DNA of 61,040 bases from positions 1 through 61,040 of the IMG/VR virus record IMGVR_UViG_3300033233_000042; one strand, given 5' to 3'. Below, in pieces: positions 8,830 to 16,483 of this stretch (position 1 is its first letter; each line of letters begins with the position of its first letter). Both the position numbers and the translations under genes were made by a program. The DNA is from a virus. The notes beneath the pieces are model-generated. The model was given only the letters and a program-made list of their open reading frames with translations, was not told the origin of the DNA and did no database searches.

Positions 8830-9165
8830 TTACATTCCTATTGGCGTTGCACCAGCACCAGGCGGTGGAGTCGGTGTTGGCGTAGACCCTCCAGGTGGGA
8901 TTCCACCCGCCCCAGGAGGCATGCCAGCCTGGGCACCTTGCACAGCCTGTGCCGCCTTTGCTAATTTCTGATCCGCATCCGGCACTACCTTACTGAGTTT
9001 CTTAAGACAATCTAGGCAGACCTGCCCTTTCTCGGAGGTAGAAGAATAGATGCCGAGAGCCTCTTCTAACCCTTTGATGCACATAGCCACCACTATGTCG
9101 GCATATTCTTCCATCCCGATTGGGCCTCCAGTTGCTCCCATCTGTGGTGCCATTTCTCCATTCAT
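8830..9165 (-). CDS. Unknown head-module protein with Pro/Gly-rich tail, 111 aa (copy A)
   Basis: Seen: an N-terminal helical part (about 1-75) with Cys residues in a CLDCLKK stretch, then a Pro/Gly/Thr-rich tail (about 76-111). The tail differs in sequence and length from copy B while the helical part is nearly unchanged. The start ATG follows AGGAGGATGAT. Not recognised; its place upstream of the scaffold suggests a head-assembly or decoration role. Confidence 0.75.
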   Translation of the reverse strand: MNGEMAPQMGATGGPIGMEEYADIVVAMCIKGLEEALGIYSSTSEKGQVCLDCLKKLSKVVPDADQKLAKAAQAVQGAQAGMPPGAGGIPPGGSTPTPTPPPGAGATPIGM

Positions 9166-9180
9166 ATCATCCTCCTATTC

Positions 9181-9312
9181 TGGGGGAGAGAACTAACTAC
9201 TAGACGTATATGTGCTCGCTACTTGCGAGCTTTGCGTCGTGCTTTACGTCTAGTCCTTCTGGCCATCTACTATTCCTCCTTATCTCAACCATATAGTTAG
9301 TTCTCTCCCCCA
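9181..9312 (-). promoter_or_regulatory. Nested stem-loop enclosing a micro-ORF (copy A)
   Basis: Seen: a perfect 19-bp inverted repeat (9,181-9,199 with 9,294-9,312). Inside it is a second stem, 9,199-9,208 with 9,245-9,254, and a third, GCTCGC-TACTT-GCGAGC at 9,214-9,230. The 15-codon ORF and its ribosome site lie inside. Copy B keeps the outer and innermost stems but builds the middle stem from different sequence. It sits between the fibre cassette and the head cassette, suggesting an RNA control or processing element. Confidence 0.75.
9219..9266 (-). CDS. Arginine-rich micropeptide, 15 aa (copy A)
   Basis: ATG 9266 follows an excellent AAGGAGGAATAGTAG site and reads MARRTRRKARRKARK to TAG at 9219. 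The product would be almost entirely Arg/Lys, able to bind nucleic acid. Copy B has an equal-length ORF with one Lys/Arg exchange and silent changes, and the same type of ribosome site. Coding is supported by this conservation but not proven; it could equally be a leader peptide whose translation opens the surrounding stem-loop. Confidence 0.6.
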   Translation of the reverse strand: MARRTRRKARRKARK

Positions 9313-9340
9313 TACTCATAAATGCATATCATTCACAGAA

Positions 9341-9346
9341 AGTCAA
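9341..9346 (-). promoter_or_regulatory. Possible internal promoter -35 (TTGACT) ahead of the stem-loop (copy A)
   Basis: On the minus strand TTGACTTTCTGT is followed by an AT-rich stretch before the nested stem-loop. The same block occurs at 50,371-50,376 in copy B although the genes just upstream are unrelated there. No good -10 is seen at 16-18 bp, so the promoter call is weak. The conserved block may instead mark a recombination junction. Confidence 0.3.
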
Positions 9347-9354
9347 CACTTTAT

Positions 9355-10845
9355 TTAACTAACCCCGCCAATTTTCTGAATAATCTTCCCAACTGTATCA
9401 TTAAGCTCCTGAATACCCCGAGTCAGCAATGCGATCAGATCCATATAATTCAGACTTGCCTTGCCTTCCGTATCAATCGTCACAAGCTCAGGACAGACCT
9501 CAGATACATCCTGAGCAATAAAGCCAAATCGGTTGGCTTTTAATGGATCATCCACATACACGTATTTTACTGGTTTTAGACAGGAGATAACGTCCAGACA
9601 ATCAGTTTGAAGATAGTCTGATAAGGGCTGGACATCCGTTTTCAGATTTGCATCTGAGCGCTGAGTCAGTGTATCATAGTAGATACCAGAACAGGTAATA
9701 TTATAAGTGCCGAGACCGCCATACCAGCCAGAAGGAAAATCATTCTTGCTAATACCATGCACAGGATCCGGAACAATCATTGTCAGCTGACCCTCTGCAG
9801 TGCTGGTTGAGTAGGGGAATATAGCAACATACTTTCGGCCTCCACCAGTAGTTTGCAATATAAAAATATTATTGTTATCTTGTTCTAGATAGAAGCCGCC
9901 AACCCAGGTTCCATTAACAAAATAATCTAAACCAGTCATCGCATATGATGTAGTAGATACAGTATTAATTTTCAATCTCGGTTGGCTTGCACCAGTTCCA
10001 CTGAAAGTGATATTCCCACTTGTATCTACCACTACCCTATCTGTGTTATTAGTCCTGATGCTTAGGTTGTAATTGTCCACAGTTCCAATAAAAGCACTCG
10101 CTCCTGCCTGAATCCCAATGTTCCCGTTCACATGTAACTTGTATGACGGGGTCACTCCGATACCAACATTCCCATTTGTATCAATTATCACCCTATCTGT
10201 GTTATTAGTTCTTAGACTTAGTATATAGTTGTCTAGCGTCCCGATAAATGCATTCGCTCCTGCCTGAATCCCGATATTCCCGCCTACATGTAGTTTTTGA
10301 GCCGGGGAAGTAATACCAACACCGACATTACCAGATACAACATAGATCGGCGCGGCGCTAAGCTTAACATTCGCCGTATCAAACTGAACAAGCTGTCCTG
10401 TCACAGCATTAGTAGAATCCAGATGATAACCATCCAGATAATCCGCACAAAGGTTTGTTACCAAATTACTGCTGTTAACAACAAAGGGAGGGCTGGAGGT
10501 AACCTGAGAAACAAACTGTTGGGCTGTGATATTCCCTGAGCAGGTTGTATTCTGATCAGATCTCAGAAATTGACTAGGAAGGATCCCACCCAGCTTATCA
10601 GCATTTACAGCATTAGCAACCTTAATATCTGTCCAAGAGGAAGACTGAGCTATCTTTAGCGTAGTCCCATCGAACCAGAACTGGCCGTCATATGATATCG
10701 TAGGAGCAGTCGACCCGACGGTCACCACATTGCAGAGATAACTAAAATTTGCGTCCAGCATGCTAACGGGGAAACACTTAACCCCGTTTATTACCTGATA
10801 CTGATTATTGTTTATTACCTGCTGAAAGTTATATGGGACTTGCAT
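9355..10845 (-). CDS. Tail fibre with C-terminal S74 chaperone domain, 496 aa (copy A)
   Basis: Seen: an N-terminal beta-rich attachment part (about 1-130) and repeats with NVGIGVTPSYKLHVNG patterns near residues 170-280. The C-terminal intramolecular chaperone of the S74 family has SDANLKTDVQPL near residue 400, a GFIAQDV motif, and a final helix. S74 domains help trimerise fibres and are then self-cleaved. The first 130 residues match the 196-residue B protein; the rest is absent in B and replaced by other genes. This is a receptor-binding candidate. Confidence 0.85.
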   Translation of the reverse strand: MQVPYNFQQVINNNQYQVINGVKCFPVSMLDANFSYLCNVVTVGSTAPTISYDGQFWFDGTTLKIAQSSSWTDIKVANAVNADKLGGILPSQFLRSDQNTTCSGNITAQQFVSQVTSSPPFVVNSSNLVTNLCADYLDGYHLDSTNAVTGQLVQFDTANVKLSAAPIYVVSGNVGVGITSPAQKLHVGGNIGIQAGANAFIGTLDNYILSLRTNNTDRVIIDTNGNVGIGVTPSYKLHVNGNIGIQAGASAFIGTVDNYNLSIRTNNTDRVVVDTSGNITFSGTGASQPRLKINTVSTTSYAMTGLDYFVNGTWVGGFYLEQDNNNIFILQTTGGGRKYVAIFPYSTSTAEGQLTMIVPDPVHGISKNDFPSGWYGGLGTYNITCSGIYYDTLTQRSDANLKTDVQPLSDYLQTDCLDVISCLKPVKYVYVDDPLKANRFGFIAQDVSEVCPELVTIDTEGKASLNYMDLIALLTRGIQELNDTVGKIIQKIGGVS

Positions 10846-10851
10846 CCCTCA

Positions 10852-11151
10852 TTATACCCCCTCTAGAAAGTCTACAAGCCTTCCAAACGGTATTGTCGGT
10901 AAAAATGTCGCCTTCTTCTTAATCAAGCTTATCTCTTCCGAGGTTAAATCAATTACATCATCTTCACTCATAATCTTCTTCAACAACGTCCAGCACTTCA
11001 TCTTCTGCTCAATGTCCTGGGAATCATCTCTAGCAAGAGAAGCCAGGATGGCATTCCGGTAGGTTATCTCAGTATTGTCACCAGCAAAAACCATCGGTTC
11101 ACCATTCAACCCTAACATGACTTTGTCCAGATCTTCTTTCTTAAACCTCAT
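10852..11151 (-). CDS. Unknown protein between endolysin and fibre, 99 aa (copy A)
   Basis: Not recognised. A small helical protein beginning MRFKKEDLDKVMLGLNGEP. It lies immediately before a fibre gene and after the endolysin, with AGGAGGGATAAG as ribosome site. Copy B is same length and very similar even though the fibre after it differs. It may be a fibre-attachment or assembly accessory; this is a guess from position. Confidence 0.7.
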   Translation of the reverse strand: MRFKKEDLDKVMLGLNGEPMVFAGDNTEITYRNAILASLARDDSQDIEQKMKCWTLLKKIMSEDDVIDLTSEEISLIKKKATFLPTIPFGRLVDFLEGV

Positions 11152-11152
11152 C

Positions 11153-11572
11153 TTATCCCTCCTCTGTTAGAAATACGTGGTTACCAATTTCTGCCGCCAC
11201 CCTTAACTTATTCGCCCAAGAAGGACGCTTATTAGAGTAATACAAACTCTTGGTCATATAGTATCTAGCACCATCTATCTCATCTAAAAGAACCCTACCA
11301 TTCAAAACATTATCCGCTATTCTGTAAAAGATAGATGGAATATCTCTTTCCCCTCTCAACGCAGCTTGCAGGATAGAATAGTTAGGATCGTTCTTATTCC
11401 AGCAGGAGAACTGATAAGGTCGCAAGCACTCAGTAGCAGGATAAGTATTATTAGCCAGAGCACGATTACGAATAACCTGTGCCACAGCAATCTGGCCTTC
11501 GTGAGGTTCGCCTCTAGCTTCCCCAAATACCGTCAATCCTGTAATTTTAATATCAATTGGTCTTATCACCAT
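11153..11572 (-). CDS. Cell wall hydrolase, SleB-like endolysin, 139 aa (copy A)
   Basis: Seen: FGEARGEPHEGQIAVAQVIR at about residues 16-35 carries the catalytic-type Glu18 and the conserved motif of the SleB/CwlJ hydrolase family. NTYPATECLRPYQFSCWN lies near residues 42-59. The protein is a single domain without signal peptide. It follows two membrane or helical proteins, forming a lysis cassette, and would cleave peptidoglycan at the end of infection. The start overlaps the previous gene by 20 bases. Confidence 0.88.
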   Translation of the reverse strand: MVIRPIDIKITGLTVFGEARGEPHEGQIAVAQVIRNRALANNTYPATECLRPYQFSCWNKNDPNYSILQAALRGERDIPSIFYRIADNVLNGRVLLDEIDGARYYMTKSLYYSNKRPSWANKLRVAAEIGNHVFLTEEG

Positions 11573-11852
11573 AAGCCTTCACCTTCTGCAATGCCATTTC
11601 TACTGCTAAATTAAGGACAGAGAGCCCAACATCTATTCCAATGCTCTTAGCAGCATCCCCGAGTTGCTTAACAGCTTCTGTTCTCTTCTGTTCAGAAGTG
11701 AGGGTGTTATTCTGCATAAGCTTTGTGACAATATCTACCGCTACAGGAAGAAGTTTTTCTAGATAGTCAACAATACCCCGCTCAAACAACGAGAGAATGA
11801 ACCTTTCTAGCCAGGTAAGCTTAGCTAAAATCAACTGCTTAATGTTATTCAT
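11553..11852 (-). CDS. Holin-associated helical protein (LLH-like), 99 aa (copy A)
   Basis: Seen: an amphipathic N-terminal helix, a moderately hydrophobic segment at about 28-45, and C-terminal helices ending in a Lys-rich tail. The pattern resembles the LLH-type holin superfamily, which is usually placed beside an endolysin. It lies between a membrane holin candidate and the SleB gene. Assignment is tentative and rests on context. Confidence 0.5.
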   Translation of the reverse strand: MNNIKQLILAKLTWLERFILSLFERGIVDYLEKLLPVAVDIVTKLMQNNTLTSEQKRTEAVKQLGDAAKSIGIDVGLSVLNLAVEMALQKVKAYGDKTN

Positions 11853-12090
11853 TCTGCCTTCCTCCTATCGGCCTCTTGGTTGTTAACCTCAGCACCAAAT
11901 TAACCATAGCAAACAACCCAAGCCCTATTGTTTGTATATCCTGCTGAGACGTAACGCCTCCCGTCTTATAGTCCACAACAGCAGCAATAAGAGCGGCTAT
12001 GTTGAACCATACGGTCTTACTATAATACCAGCTCTTATTATTGCCAATCTCGTGCCCAATGTCAAAAATCTCTTTAATTATTCGCCACAT
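11845..12090 (-). CDS. Holin candidate, 81 aa (copy A)
   Basis: Seen: two hydrophobic segments, about residues 25-42 (VWFNIAALIAAVV) and 52-68, with charged ends. SKTVWFN and LRLTTKRPI flank them, a pattern common in small phage holins. I chose ATG 12090, ten bases after AGGAG; an upstream TTG would sit on the ribosome site. It starts inside the end of the fibre gene. It would form the membrane pore that releases the endolysin. Confidence 0.65.
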   Translation of the reverse strand: MWRIIKEIFDIGHEIGNNKSWYYSKTVWFNIAALIAAVVDYKTGGVTSQQDIQTIGLGLFAMVNLVLRLTTKRPIGGRQNE

Positions 12091-14683
12091 GTTCAGCAAG
12101 CTCCTTTACCGCCTTAAATAACAATGCCAACATATCAAGAATGTTTATCGAACACATCCCATTACCACTTACAGTAACCCCATTCGGGAATACATCTTTA
12201 ACATAATTGGCTACAAACCCAACATGCTCCTCCTTACTCCCTTTTAGTAAATATCTATAGACGTCTATACTTTTAACTATAGCAAGAGCAGAGTCAGAGA
12301 ACAGAACAACATTCTCCTTCATTGACAGATCGGATCCTTGATTTATCGTCCCATTCACATAAATATTCGCATTTACAATCAGATGATCATATAGATACAC
12401 TGTTCTATTATCCCCATACATAATATCTGCTCTACCGGCAATTACAAAATGACCCGTCGAGTTCTGGATCCCAACCAAGCTATTGTCATCAGCTGGACTT
12501 CCCCAGGAAATAAACGTCCCATTACCAGACATAGGCATAAGGATCGCAGATTGGCTGAATCCGGAAGAATTCCTCAAGTTGAGTCCATAATCTTGATTAG
12601 CATCTGCGTTGATATCAATTTTCTTAACACCAATCGTGCTGGGAAGCTGAACATTCCCACTTATCGTTCCACTTACACTCAGATTACCACTTACATAAGC
12701 ATTCCCGGTCATAATTGTATCATCATATATATACACAGTCTTTCTGCTCCCATAAGCAGAATCAGGTCTGCCAAAAATTACAAAATGCCCGGTAGAAGCT
12801 TGGACACCAATAAGAGAGTCACTGTCTGGAGTGCTACCCCAAGTAATCTGAGATCCAGTCCCACTTGTTGGCATAAGGATAGCTCCTTGGGAGAATCCAT
12901 TAGATCCTCTGAAACTAAGCCCATAATCTTGCCCTGCATCTGCATTAATATTGATTTTTTTACAAGTTATTATAGTCGGAGGCTGATAAGTGACATTACC
13001 AGTGATATTGCCAGTAACCTTAAGATCACCATTGATCTGAACATAATCGCTCATATATATTACCCTAGTGCCGCCAGCACTGGTAGGCCTCCCAATTATC
13101 CAAAACTGGCCGGAACTGTTAACACCTATCAGAGAATCAGCACCCCATGAGGTATTCACAGGAGTCCATGCTACAGTGCTACCATAACCCCCCACAGGCA
13201 TCCATATTGCAGTCTGCGAAAAACTACCACTAAGTTTTATCCCATAATCTTGATTAGCATCTGCGTTGATATCAATTTTCTTAACACCAATCGTGCTGGG
13301 AAGCTGAACATTCCCACTTATCGTTCCACTTACACTCAGATTACCGGATATATAAGCATTTCCGGTCATAATCGTATCGTCATACAGATATACAGTCCTC
13401 CTGCCCCCATAAGCAGCATCAGCTCTGCCAGAAATTACAAAATGACCCGTCGAGTTTTGAATCCCTATAAGGCTATTATCATAGGCTGGGTCGCCCCAAG
13501 AGATAAACGTTCCCTTCCCGGACATGGGCATAAGAATTGCAGCTTGATTGAATCCGGAAGACCCTCTTAAGTTAAGTCCATAATCCTGAGCAACCGATGT
13601 ATTCAACGCAAAGCCAACAGAAGTGGTATAACCATGAACAATCAAATTCTCATAGACATGAGTATCTCTCGATACACCGTTGGACTTACCAGCTATGATA
13701 AATTGACCAAGAGAAGAGGAGATACCAATCAAGCAATCATACGGGTTGGTATTTCCCCAGTTTATGAACGATCCGTTACCACCTGTCGGCATCAGAATGG
13801 CAGATTGAGAAAATCCATTAGATCCTCTGAAACTTATTCCATAATCCTGATTAGCGTCTGCATTGATATCGACCTTCTTAACACTAATCGTGCTAGGCAC
13901 TTGATAAACTACATTACCAGTAATTGTCCCTGTCACACTCAAGTTACCATTTATAGTCACATCGTCCCACATTCCAATCTGGCGCCTATTACCCTTTGTA
14001 GGATCAGGCTTGCCAGCAATTACTAAAGTATTACCCTGAGATAATGACACACCAATCAAAGTATTATCATACGGAGGGTCGCCCCATGAGATGAAGTTGC
14101 CCTTGACCCCACCAGTCGGCATAAGAATATAAGCACCAGAGCAATCGACAGCGCCGCTCCTAAGGTCTATCAAACTATTTTGGTTGGTCTGCGGAGCTAG
14201 TCTTATGGAGATCGGGATCAGTTGACCACCGACATTGACATCATCATATAAGTTGATTACCCTTCTTCCGCTACTGTTGTAACGACCAATAATTTTAAAG
14301 TTACCAGATGTATCTACCCCTATTACAGATTCCCCAGCACCCCAACCTCCAGATGTAGGCTGCCACTGAATAGCCGAACCAGGAACACCAACCGGCATCT
14401 TAATAGCAGCCTGGTAAAATCCGGACGCATTGGGAGATAGATCTATACCAAAATTGACCCTGTTGGGATTAGAGACCGTAACAGAGTTTACAGTGATATC
14501 TCCAGATACAGATCCGCCTCCGCCACCCGGGATGTAGCTAGACTTTATCCTCCCAGAAAGAGGCGTGCCATTCTCAAACACATCAGACAACGCCTGGAAA
14601 TTTTCATTAGCCTTCTGCAGATCGTCCCTGACCTGTGTGGGGCTTGTCCCATCATAATTGAACGGCGTGCTATACCAACCCAT
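12074..14683 (-). CDS. Multi-module tail fibre with S74 chaperone end, 869 aa (copy A)
   Basis: Seen: an N-terminal attachment part (about 1-65), then about seven similar modules of 95-115 residues. Each runs DYGLNLRGSSGF...AILMP...WG...LIGI...FVI.GR...VYLYDD, then a Gly/Ser linker. The C-terminal S74 chaperone (about 775-869) has SDLSMKENV and VGFVANYV. A 104-base stretch is repeated exactly at 12,585-12,688 and 13,242-13,345. Copy B has only four modules with another consensus. Module number and type vary as expected for receptor-binding proteins under selection. Confidence 0.85.
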   Translation of the reverse strand: MGWYSTPFNYDGTSPTQVRDDLQKANENFQALSDVFENGTPLSGRIKSSYIPGGGGGSVSGDITVNSVTVSNPNRVNFGIDLSPNASGFYQAAIKMPVGVPGSAIQWQPTSGGWGAGESVIGVDTSGNFKIIGRYNSSGRRVINLYDDVNVGGQLIPISIRLAPQTNQNSLIDLRSGAVDCSGAYILMPTGGVKGNFISWGDPPYDNTLIGVSLSQGNTLVIAGKPDPTKGNRRQIGMWDDVTINGNLSVTGTITGNVVYQVPSTISVKKVDINADANQDYGISFRGSNGFSQSAILMPTGGNGSFINWGNTNPYDCLIGISSSLGQFIIAGKSNGVSRDTHVYENLIVHGYTTSVGFALNTSVAQDYGLNLRGSSGFNQAAILMPMSGKGTFISWGDPAYDNSLIGIQNSTGHFVISGRADAAYGGRRTVYLYDDTIMTGNAYISGNLSVSGTISGNVQLPSTIGVKKIDINADANQDYGIKLSGSFSQTAIWMPVGGYGSTVAWTPVNTSWGADSLIGVNSSGQFWIIGRPTSAGGTRVIYMSDYVQINGDLKVTGNITGNVTYQPPTIITCKKININADAGQDYGLSFRGSNGFSQGAILMPTSGTGSQITWGSTPDSDSLIGVQASTGHFVIFGRPDSAYGSRKTVYIYDDTIMTGNAYVSGNLSVSGTISGNVQLPSTIGVKKIDINADANQDYGLNLRNSSGFSQSAILMPMSGNGTFISWGSPADDNSLVGIQNSTGHFVIAGRADIMYGDNRTVYLYDHLIVNANIYVNGTINQGSDLSMKENVVLFSDSALAIVKSIDVYRYLLKGSKEEHVGFVANYVKDVFPNGVTVSGNGMCSINILDMLALLFKAVKELAEHVANN
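12585..12688. repeat. 104-bp exact direct repeat inside fibre gene, first copy
   Basis: This stretch is identical, by eye, to 13,242-13,345, while the sequence on either side differs by scattered changes. It covers the start of a fibre module and the linker before it. An exact match this long inside older, diverged modules suggests recent gene conversion or unequal exchange. Confidence 0.8.
13242..13345. repeat. 104-bp exact direct repeat inside fibre gene, second copy
   Basis: Partner of 12,585-12,688 in the same reading frame, 657 bases (219 codons, two modules) away. Recombination between the two would delete or add two modules without breaking the frame. Confidence 0.8.
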
Positions 14684-14695
14684 ATCTCATGCCTC

Positions 14696-15061
14696 CTAAC
14701 TCTGTTTCTTTACCTTCAAAACTAACCCTCCAGCATTTATCACAAACGTTACACCTGTAATTATACTAAGAGAAGAGTCTAAAGTAAAGGTATAGAGCTT
14801 GTTGCCAGAGCTATCGAAGAAATAAATCTCATTTATACTCCCCCAATCCCCAGTTGCGTTAGGAAAGGAAATCTGAGAAGAGTTCTTGTAGTAATAGTAA
14901 GATGCATCCTCCGAGTCAAACACAAACAACCCAGAGGAGACATTCACCCTAGCATAACCATTACCAACCTTCTCCGTTCCGTTGTATCCTAACCCAACAG
15001 AAGCAATGTTGTTCATATTACCTATAATCTCATCAGACACTGTCTTTGTTAAAACTAACAT
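14696..15061 (-). CDS. Unknown appendage protein, 121 aa (copy A)
   Basis: Not recognised. A beta-rich small protein with Tyr/Ser-rich strands (SYYYYKNSS near residue 55) and a C-terminal LVLKVKK. It lies between two fibre or appendage genes with an AGGAGGATAGG site. The B copy is the same length but moderately diverged. It may be an adaptor or head decoration for fibres (inference from position). Confidence 0.7.
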   Translation of the reverse strand: MLVLTKTVSDEIIGNMNNIASVGLGYNGTEKVGNGYARVNVSSGLFVFDSEDASYYYYKNSSQISFPNATGDWGSINEIYFFDSSGNKLYTFTLDSSLSIITGVTFVINAGGLVLKVKKQS

Positions 15062-15062
15062 C

Positions 15063-15665
15063 CTATCCTCCTATGCAGTAATAAACATTATTGTTCGTAT
15101 CACAAAAAGCCACGTCAGAAAAAGTAAGTAAAGGATGAGATAAAGACAATTCATAAACGTCAGTTCCAGAACACAACCCATAAGTATTTTGATTGCTGTC
15201 GCAGAACATGCCTAACTCGCAGGCGTCTATCTCATAACTAGCTATCTCACCGGATATATCCATACCATAATTAGTCGGATTATCATAAACAAAAGCAAAC
15301 CCAAGAGCAAGGCCACCAAGCGTAGAAACTCCACTAACATTACTAAGAGAGATGTTGCCACCGAGAAACTCACATCCCACGGTAATATTGCCAGCCGGAA
15401 TATTGGTTATAAATGATACTCCCGTTACAGACCCAGAGAGAATAAACACATTCCTTCTAGACACATTGTTTGGATCCGGTATCCATAAGAGCAGATACCA
15501 AAGGAAGGGATGATCTATATTGAATCCAGCTATAACAGACACTTCTATCCACCAAGTGGTGTATTGCGTCCAAACAGGACGGTCTGTCCACTTGCCCCTT
15601 CTGATTGTATACCCTAAAGGAGATTCAATGCCTTCGTAATTTCTAGATTGCCAATCGCCTATCAC
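15063..15665 (-). CDS. Appendage protein with repeated FCDS motif, 200 aa, GTG start (copy A)
   Basis: Seen: the N-terminal 75 residues carry KWTDRPVWTQYTTWW, a motif shared with the tail adaptor at 6,127-6,747, so this end may dock on the tail. The C-terminal part has repeats of the form FCDSNQNTYGLCSGTD. The GTG start overlaps the stop of the upstream gene (GTGA). Copy B is twice as long (400 aa) through extra beta-rich segments. A tail-appendage role is inferred. Confidence 0.65.
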   Translation of the reverse strand: MIGDWQSRNYEGIESPLGYTIRRGKWTDRPVWTQYTTWWIEVSVIAGFNIDHPFLWYLLLWIPDPNNVSRRNVFILSGSVTGVSFITNIPAGNITVGCEFLGGNISLSNVSGVSTLGGLALGFAFVYDNPTNYGMDISGEIASYEIDACELGMFCDSNQNTYGLCSGTDVYELSLSHPLLTFSDVAFCDTNNNVYYCIGG

Positions 15666-16483
15666 ATTCCTAACCTCTGCTTAATCTCGTCTATCTCTGC
15701 TAATATGTCCCTGCCAGATACAAACAATCGATCATATATATCTACTCTTCGGTAGTCCGGAGTAATGTATCTTCCCACAATGGCAAACTTCCCATCATCA
15801 GAAGGACTAGTGGAATTAGTGAGCACACCTACGAAAGACTCCTTCCCATAGCCGCCGTGCTCAGTCGGTGTCCATTGAATAATAGACGACATCTGAACAC
15901 CAGGAGCAGGAAGAACAATCGCTCCCTTAGAACAACCTGCACCATTCCCAGTGTTGAACCAAGACATGTCTATACACGCTTCTACATTGGAATGAATGAG
16001 CTTCTGAGAGAAGTAAATACCTGTCATATGGAAATCCGAAAGGTCTATCCCATCCTGCCAGTAGCCCATAACATGTATAGCACAAGAGCAGGGCTTGGCC
16101 GCTTCGTTCGTAGCTGTGCAAAGATGTAAGCCGCAAATAAATGGATCCGGAATCTCTGTTCTCGCAGGCTTAACACCAGCCCTAGTTGTATTAGCATCCA
16201 GCTCCAGAGCTATGCATACCTTGCCGCCGGCATCAGATGTAACTACAAAATTTGCACCCCAAATATACTGCCTGCCGTTGTGATCGTCTATGTCCGAAAA
16301 GATGTTTACTATATTGTCCTTAACTGGATTGGGTATGTTCGGATTATCAGATGTGCGAACAAATACACCTACTGCCTGCCCTACGTCTATAGTGTTAATA
16401 TTGCTATAGACTACAATAGGATTCCCACCCAAAGAAGCACCTCCATTACTTCCCTTTCTCTTGCTCTTTGGCTTCTTGAACAA
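15662..16483 (-). CDS. Fibre-module protein following the portal, 273 aa, TTG start (copy A)
   Basis: Seen: a Lys/Arg-rich N terminus, then a beta-rich body. Its final 90 residues repeat the module of the 869-residue fibre (GAIVLP...IIQWTP...FVGV...FAIVGR...RRVDIYDR), followed by a short coiled-coil end. The TTG start at 16483 has GGGAGG six bases upstream, conserved in B, and lies 38 bases inside the portal gene. Function unknown beyond the shared module. Confidence 0.7.
   Translation of the reverse strand: MFKKPKSKRKGSNGGASLGGNPIVVYSNINTIDVGQAVGVFVRTSDNPNIPNPVKDNIVNIFSDIDDHNGRQYIWGANFVVTSDAGGKVCIALELDANTTRAGVKPARTEIPDPFICGLHLCTATNEAAKPCSCAIHVMGYWQDGIDLSDFHMTGIYFSQKLIHSNVEACIDMSWFNTGNGAGCSKGAIVLPAPGVQMSSIIQWTPTEHGGYGKESFVGVLTNSTSPSDDGKFAIVGRYITPDYRRVDIYDRLFVSGRDILAEIDEIKQRLGM

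Noticed and set aside
12449-13150. Open frame of 233 codons antisense to the large fibre gene
   Set aside because: It mirrors the repeat structure of the fibre, has no ribosome site, and is absent in copy B.
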